DNA from: UBA7236 sp964638865
GTDB lineage: Bacteria > Bacteroidota > Bacteroidia > Chitinophagales > BACL12
Direction of reading: 5' to 3'
Assembly (NCBI GenBank): GCA_964638865.1
Contig: CAZXBG010000185.1
Span: 1 to 6,244 of the forward strand
Length of the DNA: 6,244 bases
The notes below the pieces were generated by a model. That model saw nothing but the letters and a program-made list of their open reading frames with translations. It was not told where the DNA came from and searched no databases. Made by a program: the position numbers and the translations under genes. Below are positions 1 to 5,789 of the stretch, piece after piece; the stretch's first letter is position 1; the number at the start of each line of letters is the position of its first letter.

Positions 1-76
1 AGGATAATTGATGATATTGAAATGACAGATGCTCCCCAGAAAATAAATTTGACCCATAAAACAACTCGGAACAATT

Positions 77-403
77 TTGAATTTTCGCCTTTTTAGAATC
101 CGTGAACAGCCAGACCGCTGTATTTTTTATGGCGATAACGGGATATTTGTAAAGAAAGATGCGTTTGATAAATTAGGAGGATTTAAAGAAATTCCCATTA
201 TGGAGGATTATGATTTTTCAATAAGAATGAAAAAATATTTTAAAGTAAGGCAAATTAAATTTCCTAAACTTATTGTTTCTTCAAGAAGACACTTGGATGC
301 TGGGTTTTTCAAGACGAGGATTCAATGGATATTGATAAAAAAATTATACCTTCTTAGTATTTCGCCAAATTCTTTAGCAAGATGGTATACGCATATAAGA
401 TAA
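77..403 (+). pseudogene. Family-2 glycosyltransferase, C-terminal fragment (5' end lost)
   Basis: This is the C-terminal half of a GT2-type glycosyltransferase, an enzyme that moves a sugar from a nucleotide-sugar donor. Numbering from a TTG codon at 77, the fragment has a YGDNGIFV block (18-25), a GGF turn (34-36), the MED motif with the ED acidic pair of GT2 enzymes (E43, D44), an SSRRH segment (68-72), and a tail ending LARWYTHIR. That order resembles the TIGR04283-like group of small glycosyltransferases, which are about 220-230 residues long. The donor-binding half with its DxD motif is absent. The frame is open only from base 53; stops at 44-46 and 50-52 block it, and bases 1-96 in the neighbouring frame encode nothing like a glycosyltransferase. 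There is no ATG start. I infer a truncated or frameshifted gene, very unlikely to be active. An upstream frameshift outside the window cannot be excluded. Confidence 0.7.
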
Positions 404-491
404 AACATATGCCATTATTTAAGACTTTGTATGAGTTGCTTTGCGAGCTAAAAATAACCAATTGGCTATACCGTATTTTCTGTAAAGCCGC

Positions 492-590
492 TTAGCAAGC
501 AGCACCGGCACCTTTGCAACAAAATTCTTTTATATAGCAAATGTGTAAATGAGGTAAGTTATTCCCCCAATAGTGTAAGGTTTTACGCAT
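492..590 (-). CDS. Possible 32-residue Cys-containing small protein, unrecognised
   Basis: On the minus strand an ATG (588-590) opens a 32-codon frame ending in TAA (492-494). The peptide begins MRKTLHYWG and ends KEFCCKGAGAAC. It has four cysteines (18, 24, 25 and 32), a cluster of aromatic and His residues in the first half, and a small-residue Gly/Ala tail. I do not recognise a family. No Shine-Dalgarno or clear promoter is visible, which is uninformative in this phylum. It lies in a stretch of decayed coding sequence, so it could be the end of a lost gene or a chance frame. Another minus frame over the same bases (stop at 419-421) is also partly open, which weakens the case. Confidence 0.18.
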   Translation of the reverse strand: MRKTLHYWGNNLPHLHICYIKEFCCKGAGAAC

Positions 591-737
591 TTAGCCAGCA
601 AGCCTTAAAAACTTTAAATTAATTCTAACTTAATAATTTAAAAAAAATATTCCAGTCCTTTTTCGTAGTGCCAAGGTATTTACTTTTCGTCTGTTATTCA
701 AATCAAACCTCGGACCAATATCTGCATTTCGACCGTT

Positions 738-907
738 ACCAAAAGGACATTGTTCTTATTAAGCTTCACCATCAACCTTAAAGCACAGAAATGATGCAGG
801 AAGTGAGGAGTAACAATAGTTTCAATCAAATTATGAAGGACAGTAGAAAGAACGAGCCAAACATGCAGGGCATGATAATGGAGAGCATAATGATAGGTTC
901 AAAGTAA
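738..907 (+). pseudogene. Decayed secreted Met-rich protein (possible copper binder)
   Basis: Two adjacent frames join into one plausible small secreted protein. Bases 738-791 encode TKRTLFLLSFTINLKAQ, which looks like a signal peptide: basic start, hydrophobic core, and a KAQ end that fits signal peptidase I sites common in Bacteroidota. That frame hits TGA at 792-794. One frame over, ATG 791 opens 38 codons to TAA 905-907 with seven Met residues, including the run NMQGMIMESIMIG. Met-rich periplasmic peptides of this style often bind Cu(I) or Ag(I). Adding one base near 788-789 would join the halves as AQ-X-MMQEV. The signal-like half has no ATG; the frame is open back to 669 without one. 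I therefore read it as a degraded gene. The following gene encodes a CXXC metal-binding protein, which fits a copper theme. The short frame 791-907 alone is the only part that could still be translated. Confidence 0.35.
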
Positions 908-959
908 TATAATCTGAATGTTATGAAATTTATGACAAGAAGGTGCTATATTGATACAT

Positions 960-992
960 GAAATAATAAATACAAAACAAGAAATAATAAAT
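960..992. repeat. 12-bp direct repeat with 21-bp period upstream of HMA gene
   Basis: The sequence GAAATAATAAAT occurs at 960-971 and again at 981-992, exactly 21 bases apart, or two helical turns. A shortened copy, GAAATAAAA, sits at 1022-1030, 41 bases further on. The copies lie 31-102 bases upstream of the HMA gene start. This spacing would put a bound protein on the same face of the DNA, so an operator is possible. The region is extremely AT-rich, so chance similarity is a real alternative. Confidence 0.4.
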
Positions 993-1061
993 TTAATTTG
1001 CAATTTGAACAACGACAAAAAGAAATAAAACATTATATTTTTTTCACTAAAAATAAAAGTC

Positions 1062-1292
1062 ATGGAAAAAGAAATTATACATACATACCATGTTATTGGT
1101 ATGAGTTGCGGAGGATGTGTTTCAGCGGTAAAAAATAAATTGTCCGCTATTCGCGGCGTAACATCCGTAAAAATTGATTTGGCAAAGCAGGAAGCGGAAA
1201 TTACCTCTTCTGAAATAATTAAATCGGATACACTTCAGGATGCATTAATGTATACGCATTACACCATTTCGGAACTTAAGGTAGCTAAATAG
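1062..1292 (+). CDS. Heavy-metal-associated (HMA) domain protein, CopZ/MerP-like
   Basis: This is a 76-residue single-domain protein of the HMA (ferredoxin-like, beta-alpha-beta-beta-alpha-beta) family. Such proteins carry Cu(I), or sometimes Hg(II) or Zn(II), in the cytoplasm to transporters or regulators. The binding loop is GMSCGGC at 13-19, giving the CXXC pair C16 and C19. GVTSVKIDL (32-40) matches the second strand, and Y67 sits where bacterial copper chaperones have a loop-5 aromatic. The length is normal and no signal peptide or membrane segment is seen, so it should be cytosolic. The ATG is preceded by an A-rich leader. TATATTTT at 1034-1041 is close to the -7 consensus, but no -33 element is well placed. 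It ends 90 bases before the aldehyde dehydrogenase gene, so co-transcription is possible. No P-type ATPase is visible nearby. The family is certain; the metal is inferred. Confidence 0.92.
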   Translation: MEKEIIHTYHVIGMSCGGCVSAVKNKLSAIRGVTSVKIDLAKQEAEITSSEIIKSDTLQDALMYTHYTISELKVAK

Positions 1293-1382
1293 GCTTCGAA
1301 AAGGATACAATGTAAATACCTATTTAAAACATTTAAAATTAAACCAATTAATAATTTATTCACCAATTAAAATACATATAAA

Positions 1383-2870
1383 ATGGAAAATACCATTGAA
1401 AAGAAAAAAACAGGTTTAGAAAACAAATCTGAGCATTCAAAAAACGGCGCAGAGGAAAAAAAAACCGATGGCGATAAACAAAAAAAAGCTTCAATTAAAA
1501 CGATTAATCCCGCCACTAATGAAGTGGTAAAGTCGTTTGAAGAAATGACAGAACAAGAAATTGAATCTGCAATATCCCGTGCAGAAAAAGGGTATCAGGA
1601 TTGGAAAAAAACTTCTTATGATCAACGTGCAGATCTTCTGCATAAAGTTGCTTCGCTGATGCGTAAAGAAAAAGATACCCTTGCTAAACTGATTACTTTG
1701 GAAATGGGTAAACTACTCAAAGAAAGCGAAGGGGAAATTGACCTGAGTGCCAACATCATAGATTATTATGCCGATAATGGTGCTAAGTTTCTTGCAGACC
1801 AAACTTTGAAAACAGAATTTGGCGAAGCAATCGTACGCCACAGTCCTATTGGCGTTTTGCTTGGGGTACAACCCTGGAATTTTCCTTTTTATCAGGTAGT
1901 CCGTTTTGCAGCTCCTAATGTGATGATAGGAAATGTGGTTTTAGTAAAACATGCTTCCAATGTTCCGCAATGTGGAATTGCTGTGGAGCAACTTTTCAAA
2001 CAAGCCGGAGCACCGGAAGGTGTATATACCAATTTATTAATTCCTGGTAGTAAGGTAGCTACCTTGTTAGCGGATAAACGTATTAAGGGTGCTTCACTTA
2101 CAGGCAGCGAAACAGCCGGAGCAAGCCTTGCCGAAGCTGCAGGAAAAAATCTCAAAAAATCTGTTCTTGAATTGGGTGGCAATGATGCATTTATTGTTTT
2201 GGAAGATGCCGATATGGATAAAACCGTAGAATGGGCAGTGGTTGGCAGAATGAATAATACGGGTCAGTGTTGTGTGGCTTCCAAGCGGTTTATAGTAGTG
2301 GAGGCTGTGGCTGATGAATTTCTAAAAAAATTCAAGGAAAAACTAAGCGCATTAAAAATAGGCGACCCGATGGAAAAAGATACGCAGCTTGGACCTTTAT
2401 CAAGCGAGGAAGCAGCAGTGCATTTAGAGGATCAGGTGAAACGTTCTGTTGCCGCAGGAGCAAAAATATTATTGGGAGGAAAACGCATTGACCGCAAAGG
2501 GGCATATATGGAAGCAACAATTCTTACAGATATAAAACAAGATGTACCGGCTTACTATGAAGAATTATTTGGACCGGTTGCTTCTTTTTATCGCGTAAAA
2601 GATGAAGCAGCAGCAATTGAACTTGCAAACGATTCTCCATTTGGATTAGGTGGTTCCGTTTTCACCAATGACATTGAACGTGGAAAGAAAGTTGCCGATC
2701 AGATAGATACCGGAATGGTATTTATTAATCATCCTACCTGGACCAAAGAAGACCTGCCATTTGGCGGAACCAAAGGCTCGGGTTACGGACGCGAACTTTC
2801 GGAGTTAGGAATACAGGAATTTGTAAATAAAAAACTCATCCGTGTAAGTGGATTATCCGATCCTTTTTAA
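1383..2870 (+). CDS. Aldehyde dehydrogenase, succinate-semialdehyde dehydrogenase (GabD1/Sad) type
   Basis: This 495-residue NAD(P)-dependent aldehyde dehydrogenase oxidises an aldehyde to its acid. The best subgroup match is the GabD1/Sad (YneI) group, whose usual substrate is succinate semialdehyde. Visible motifs are PWNFP (164-168), the cofactor lysine in VLVKHAS (K189), TGSETAG (240-246), the general base in LELGG (E263), the catalytic cysteine in NNTGQCC (C297), and EELFGP with E394. The core starts near IKTINPATNEV (38-48) and runs to the end without gaps. The first ~36 residues are an added tail rich in Lys and Glu (18 of 36 charged), absent from typical family members. The only downstream Met that could replace the start is M55, inside the core, so ATG 1383 is preferred. 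The leader is AT-rich without a Shine-Dalgarno. The exact substrate is not provable from sequence; a broader semialdehyde or stress-aldehyde role is possible. Confidence 0.95.
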   Translation: MENTIEKKKTGLENKSEHSKNGAEEKKTDGDKQKKASIKTINPATNEVVKSFEEMTEQEIESAISRAEKGYQDWKKTSYDQRADLLHKVASLMRKEKDTLAKLITLEMGKLLKESEGEIDLSANIIDYYADNGAKFLADQTLKTEFGEAIVRHSPIGVLLGVQPWNFPFYQVVRFAAPNVMIGNVVLVKHASNVPQCGIAVEQLFKQAGAPEGVYTNLLIPGSKVATLLADKRIKGASLTGSETAGASLAEAAGKNLKKSVLELGGNDAFIVLEDADMDKTVEWAVVGRMNNTGQCCVASKRFIVVEAVADEFLKKFKEKLSALKIGDPMEKDTQLGPLSSEEAAVHLEDQVKRSVAAGAKILLGGKRIDRKGAYMEATILTDIKQDVPAYYEELFGPVASFYRVKDEAAAIELANDSPFGLGGSVFTNDIERGKKVADQIDTGMVFINHPTWTKEDLPFGGTKGSGYGRELSELGIQEFVNKKLIRVSGLSDPF

Positions 2871-2925
2871 AGGATTTAATTAAACCTACAAAAAACGAGA
2901 GGAAAAAAAGAAAAATTAAATCCTT
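2860..2925 (+). promoter_or_regulatory. Two competing hairpins at the end of the aldehyde dehydrogenase gene
   Basis: Three segments can pair in two exclusive ways. ATCCTTT (2860-2866) pairs with AAAGGAT (2869-2875), a 7-bp stem with only two bases between arms; it includes the stop codon. Alternatively AAGGATTTAATT (2870-2881) pairs perfectly over 12 bp with AATTAAATCCTT (2914-2925), leaving a 32-base purine-rich loop. Neither stem is followed by a clean T-tract, so this is not a textbook intrinsic terminator. It may protect the 3' end of the message or modulate read-through into the hydrolase gene. Confidence 0.45.
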
Positions 2926-3086
2926 GAAAAACAAATTAATTATTGTTTCAAAAAAAACGAACAAACAATTAATGCGTTTACTTTAAGCGTATCAAAAGAG
3001 TGTTCGCAAAAAGACATTCGTATCGCAAGCAACAGCAACATATTTATCAAAAAAAATTATTATTCAAAAAATAAAAATATACTAAA

Positions 3087-3971
3087 ATGAATTACATCGA
3101 AACAAAAAAAGATGCAACAGGCAACCCGGTAAGAATTTATTACAACGATTACGGAAAAGGAGATCCCATTATCCTTATTCACGGTTGGCCACTAAGTAAG
3201 GAAATGTGGGAATACCAAATCAACGATTTAGTGAATAGTGGGCATCGCGTAATTGCTTACGACAGACGCGGCTTTGGTAAATCATCCAAACCTTGGGATG
3301 GCTACGATTACGATACCATGACGGATGATCTAAAAGCACTTATTGACCAACTTCAATTAGAAAACATCACGCTTATAGGTTTTTCAATGGGAGGTGGTGA
3401 AGTGGTTCGTTATTTCAGCAAATATCAAGGCAAAGGCGTTACAAAAGTTGTTTTAATTTCTTCCATAACACCTTATATGCTAAAAACGGAAAGCAACCCT
3501 GATGGAGTAGCGCAAGAAATGTTTGACGACATGTCAGAAAAAATGCAACAGGACAGAATCGGATTCCTGGATGATTTTGGGAAAACTTTTTTTGGTGTAA
3601 CCTTGTTGCACAAACCTTTAAGCACTCCGCTATTAGAATACTACCGTATGTTATGCTCTTTTGCATCACCACGCGCAACGCAAGAATGTGCCAAAGCATT
3701 TGCAACAACCGATTTCCGCGATGAAATGCGTTTAGTAAATGTTCCAACTTTAATAATTCATGGCAGTGACGACAAAACAGTTCCCATCGAACCTACAGGA
3801 AAAGAATCGACAAAACTTATTCCTGATAATGAAATAATTATTTATGAAGGTGCAGCACATGGTTTATTCTATACAGAAAAAGAAAGGCTGAATGCTGATT
3901 TAGTGAATTTTTTAAAAGGTAAACATGTCGTTCTTGATTTTGTACATTCCGAAATTGAGGAAATAATTTAA
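3087..3971 (+). CDS. Alpha/beta hydrolase, esterase/cofactor-free haloperoxidase (perhydrolase) group
   Basis: This 294-residue alpha/beta-hydrolase closely follows the plan of Pseudomonas fluorescens aryl esterase and cofactor-free bacterial haloperoxidases. Motifs are HGWPLS at the oxyanion loop (32-37), MWEYQ (40-44), AYDRRGFGKS (57-66), the nucleophile elbow GFSMGGGE with S100, the acid in SDDKTVP (D229), and the histidine in AAHGLF (H258). The triad Ser-Asp-His is complete. The P35 after W34 matches the Trp-Pro of natural perhydrolases; the esterase has Leu there, and a Leu-to-Pro change is known to raise perhydrolysis. The protein should be cytosolic, with no signal peptide. It is about 16 residues longer than usual at the C-terminus (KHVVLDFVHSEIEEII). 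It ends in tandem TAA codons (3969-3974) and is followed by a strong terminator. The preceding gap is 216 bases, so it may have its own promoter, although I found no convincing one. Physiological substrate unknown. Confidence 0.93.
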   Translation: MNYIETKKDATGNPVRIYYNDYGKGDPIILIHGWPLSKEMWEYQINDLVNSGHRVIAYDRRGFGKSSKPWDGYDYDTMTDDLKALIDQLQLENITLIGFSMGGGEVVRYFSKYQGKGVTKVVLISSITPYMLKTESNPDGVAQEMFDDMSEKMQQDRIGFLDDFGKTFFGVTLLHKPLSTPLLEYYRMLCSFASPRATQECAKAFATTDFRDEMRLVNVPTLIIHGSDDKTVPIEPTGKESTKLIPDNEIIIYEGAAHGLFYTEKERLNADLVNFLKGKHVVLDFVHSEIEEII

Positions 3972-4400
3972 TAACACTTTTATTATCTGCTTAGCATTTG
4001 ATAAATTGGGTGCTATATAAAAGCGCAACAAAAAGCATAAAATCTTTTTTGTTGCGCTTTTTCGTTTGTTGGGCTAATTTAATGATCTTTCATTTGAATT
4101 CACTCCACATTTGCCAACACCTTTATATTTTTTATTCGACACCAATCCAAACACAAAAAAGAATTTACAGTTTACTGCACACAAAAAGCGCAAAATATAA
4201 GCCACCCTGTAATTGACTTAAAATAATCCTGAACTTTATCAAATTATACACATATAGCCATTTATTTATACTCGCTAAAAAAATATTTTTAACTTCCCAA
4301 AACCCATTCAGGGTGCATATATTAGCAATACATATATATATAAACTAACAAGAAGTTGGTTTTTAAAAACAAGTTGATTACTTTTATAAAAACAACCATT
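3972..4400. other. Non-coding gap between hydrolase and secreted-protein genes
   Basis: This 429-base gap contains the terminator at 4019-4061 and otherwise AT-rich sequence. A 72-codon frame at 3998-4216 runs straight through the terminator and has no recognisable product, so I treat it as chance. An AAAAATATTTTT palindrome lies near 4280 and an (AT)n run near 4330-4341. A TTTG at 4065-4068 could be a -33 element, but no good -7 partner follows. The promoter for the secreted protein must lie here, yet I cannot place it. Confidence 0.6.
4019..4061. terminator. Strong Rho-independent terminator, 16-bp perfect stem
   Basis: AAAAGCGCAACAAAAA (4019-4034) pairs without mismatch to the segment at 4046-4061, with an 11-base loop (GCATAAAATCT). 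The GC core is GCGCAAC/GTTGCGC. The right arm ends in a T-run and the left arm starts with an A-run, so it could work in both directions. It lies 48 bases after the hydrolase stop and ends that transcription unit. Confidence 0.88.
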
Positions 4401-5606
4401 ATGAATACTAAAAATGTACACCTCAAACTTGGCGCATATTCGGCAATGGCAGCGTCATTTATGCTTACGCACAACGATGCAGAAGCACAGATAATTTACA
4501 CCGATATAATTCCAGACAGGTCGCTCATCACCGCCGGCCCTTATGACACCTTGCATTTGGATGTTGACGGAGATCTGACGACAGATTTTGTTTTTAATGT
4601 GTCTTTTTCTTATTCATCCTATGGTTCTGCCGATAATTTTAATCATATCGGCATACAAGGTTTGATGGGTGATCGTATTGCTTATACTTTTGCTTCCACA
4701 AATATTTATACAAATTTTAGTTCCTATTTGGTAGCTTCTCCATCAGCAGATTTAGCTAAACAAATAAATTTGGCCTCTCCTATTGGTCCGACACTCAATT
4801 TTAAAAATGTTGCAGAGTTATTTAATCAGGAGTGTTTTAATGCACCTTATTCCTCCGTTGGTGATTATTGCTGGACGGTAGGGTTACCATTAAATACTAC
4901 AAAATATATTGGGTTTCGCCTAAAAATGGGGCCGCTAAAATACTATGGTTGGATGCGTGTTGCCGTTAAAAACATTCCCGGTGTTTATCCTGTTCCCACC
5001 TCTGTATTTATTTATGATTATGCCATTAATTGGACTCCAAACACTCCGATAAATGCAGGTGCAGGGCTCGTATGTTTAAACCCGTATCCAATAGGCACCG
5101 CTGCTGTGGCACCACATTGGGCCAAAGTGGTTTGGGAACCGATTGTTGATGTTGAAAATTATGAAGTGCAGTATCGTGCGCCCGGTGCTGCCTGGGAATT
5201 AAAAATAGTTCCTCCCGGGAAATCAAGTGTGCGGCTCAATGGTTTAGCATGTAATACAAGTTACGATTGGCAAGTGAGATCAGCATGTGATGATGGCTCC
5301 TTATCGGAGTTTTCTGAAATACAAAATTTCACAACCGCCGATTGTCGTTTAGAGGATGAGGATATAACTAATTCGGAACCTGTGGATATATTTATTAACG
5401 CTACATCGTTGCATGTTAACTTCGAAACCCCTCTCGAAACCGCTGCAAATTTAGTTGTGTATAATATGCTCGGTCAATTTATAATGAAAGCAGAATTAAC
5501 AACCCAGGATAATATTATCAATTTGGATTTGCCATCAGGAATGTATGCAGTTAATGTAGTATCTGCTAATGGTGGCTCTTCGAAATTAATAACGGTTACA
5601 AAATAA
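4401..5606 (+). CDS. Secreted protein with fibronectin III-like domain and T9SS sorting tail
   Basis: This 401-residue protein is exported by Sec and then by the type IX secretion system. Start choice: ATG 4401 puts a normal signal peptide first, with core LGAYSAMAASFML and cleavage after AEA (27-29) leaving Q30. An upstream in-frame TTG at 4356 would add 15 residues ahead of it and is rejected. Residues 31-222 form an unrecognised beta-rich region with a Ca-site-like DVDGDLTTDF (54-63) and a YYGWMRV strand (181-187). Residues ~225-312 are fibronectin III-like, including NYEVQYR (253-259), YDWQVRSAC (288-296) and FTT (310-312). Residues ~325-401 are the T9SS type A sorting domain, with YNMLGQF (354-360), LPSGMYAVNV (377-386) and KLITVTK at the end. 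Six cysteines remain after processing (145, 157, 225, 284, 296, 315). It is probably cell-surface bound or released; its ligand is unknown. It is flanked by terminators on both sides, so it is likely monocistronic. Confidence 0.9.
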   Translation: MNTKNVHLKLGAYSAMAASFMLTHNDAEAQIIYTDIIPDRSLITAGPYDTLHLDVDGDLTTDFVFNVSFSYSSYGSADNFNHIGIQGLMGDRIAYTFASTNIYTNFSSYLVASPSADLAKQINLASPIGPTLNFKNVAELFNQECFNAPYSSVGDYCWTVGLPLNTTKYIGFRLKMGPLKYYGWMRVAVKNIPGVYPVPTSVFIYDYAINWTPNTPINAGAGLVCLNPYPIGTAAVAPHWAKVVWEPIVDVENYEVQYRAPGAAWELKIVPPGKSSVRLNGLACNTSYDWQVRSACDDGSLSEFSEIQNFTTADCRLEDEDITNSEPVDIFINATSLHVNFETPLETAANLVVYNMLGQFIMKAELTTQDNIINLDLPSGMYAVNVVSANGGSSKLITVTK

Positions 5607-5620
5607 AGTAGTCACATTTG

Positions 5621-5628
5621 TACTTTCG
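5621..5628 (+). promoter_or_regulatory. Putative Bacteroidota -7 promoter element TACTTTCG
   Basis: TACTTTCG matches the TAnnTTTG -7 consensus at all but one position and is followed by CA, a common context in this phylum. The -33 position offers only GGTTACA (5594-5600), a weak fit to TTG. Transcription would start near 5633 and run into the leader ORF and terminator before the VOC gene. The element sits 15 bases after the stop of the T9SS gene. Confidence 0.4.
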
Positions 5629-5649
5629 CAAGGGCGCAAATAAACGAGT

Positions 5650-5694
5650 ATGATTAATGCAGACATCTTAAAACATCCGGACATTATTCGCTAA
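5650..5694 (+). CDS. Possible 14-residue leader peptide overlapping the terminator
   Basis: ATG 5650 opens MINADILKHPDIIR and stops at TAA 5692-5694. The last codons form the left arm and inner stem of the terminator at 5670-5717, so a translating ribosome would block hairpin formation. That arrangement resembles leader-peptide attenuation, but no run of regulatory codons (for example repeated His or Trp) is present. It could equally be a chance short frame. Confidence 0.2.
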   Translation: MINADILKHPDIIR

Positions 5695-5717
5695 TGTAAA
5701 ATCCGGGTGTTTTTTTT
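5670..5717 (+). terminator. Rho-independent terminator with branched hairpin
   Basis: AAAACATCCGGA (5670-5681) pairs with TCCGGGTGTTTT (5702-5713), 12 bp with one T-G wobble. Inside the loop CATTA (5682-5686) pairs with TAATG (5692-5696) around a TTCGC loop, giving an extended structure with a short A-rich bulge. Eight T residues end it at 5710-5717. It ends the T9SS gene transcript or the short leader transcript. Confidence 0.82.
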
Positions 5718-5789
5718 GCATAATTGGAATTGTATTCGATAGTGGTAACAAAGGTGTAACAATAAAAATATTCAAATTATCCGACAAAT

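Larger units (their letters stand above)
404..1061. other. Gene-poor stretch with coding remnants
   Basis: This 658-base stretch separates the glycosyltransferase fragment from the metal-binding gene and holds no intact gene of normal size. It contains short open frames: a 28-codon + frame from ATG 409 to TAG 495 that I do not recognise, a 32-codon minus frame at 492-590, and a Met-rich + frame at 791-907 that probably belongs to a decayed secreted gene. The motif CACCTTTG at 509-516 is one base off the Bacteroidota -7 consensus TAnnTTTG but has no clear -33 partner. An all-AT inverted repeat (9 bp, 613-621 with 634-642) has no useful T-tract. The last 100 bases are very AT-rich and carry a spaced direct repeat. 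Confidence 0.6.
5633..5717 (+). ncRNA. Possible ~85-nt small RNA or attenuated leader
   Basis: A promoter-like motif (5621-5628) is followed after about 90 bases by a good terminator ending at 5717. A transcript of roughly 85 nt would result. It would contain a 14-codon ORF whose end lies inside the terminator. It may be a stand-alone small RNA, the leader of the downstream VOC gene, or simply the 3' untranslated region of the T9SS gene if the promoter is false. The ends are inferred from the motifs only. Confidence 0.28.

Noticed and set aside
419..537. Open minus-strand frame reading VPVLLAKRLYRKYG
   Set aside because: It has no start codon, its upstream continuation is cut by an in-frame stop, and I recognise no family. 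The length is within chance for this base composition.
613..642. 9-bp all-AT inverted repeat
   Set aside because: The stem has no GC pairs and no following T-tract, so it is a poor terminator and is expected by chance here.
1343..1369. ACCAATTA repeated 19 bases apart before the aldehyde dehydrogenase gene
   Set aside because: Only 8 bp in a highly AT-rich leader; not distinguishable from chance.
1892..2182. Minus-strand frame inside the aldehyde dehydrogenase gene
   Set aside because: It lies wholly within a conserved enzyme core and has no family features; it is a shadow of the real gene. The same applies to minus frames at 2332-2520, 3439-3747, 5026-5226 and 6014-6229.
4183..4193. AAAAAGCGCAA echoing the left arm of the terminator at 4019-4034
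   Set aside because: It lacks a nearby complementary arm and is too short to argue for a competing structure.
3998..4216. 72-codon open frame after the hydrolase gene
   Set aside because: It reads through the 16-bp terminator stem, has no recognisable domain and looks like translated AT-rich non-coding sequence.
4356..4400. TTG start giving 15 extra residues on the T9SS protein
   Set aside because: The ATG at 4401 begins a normal signal peptide; the extension would bury the signal behind a basic/hydrophobic stretch and is not needed.
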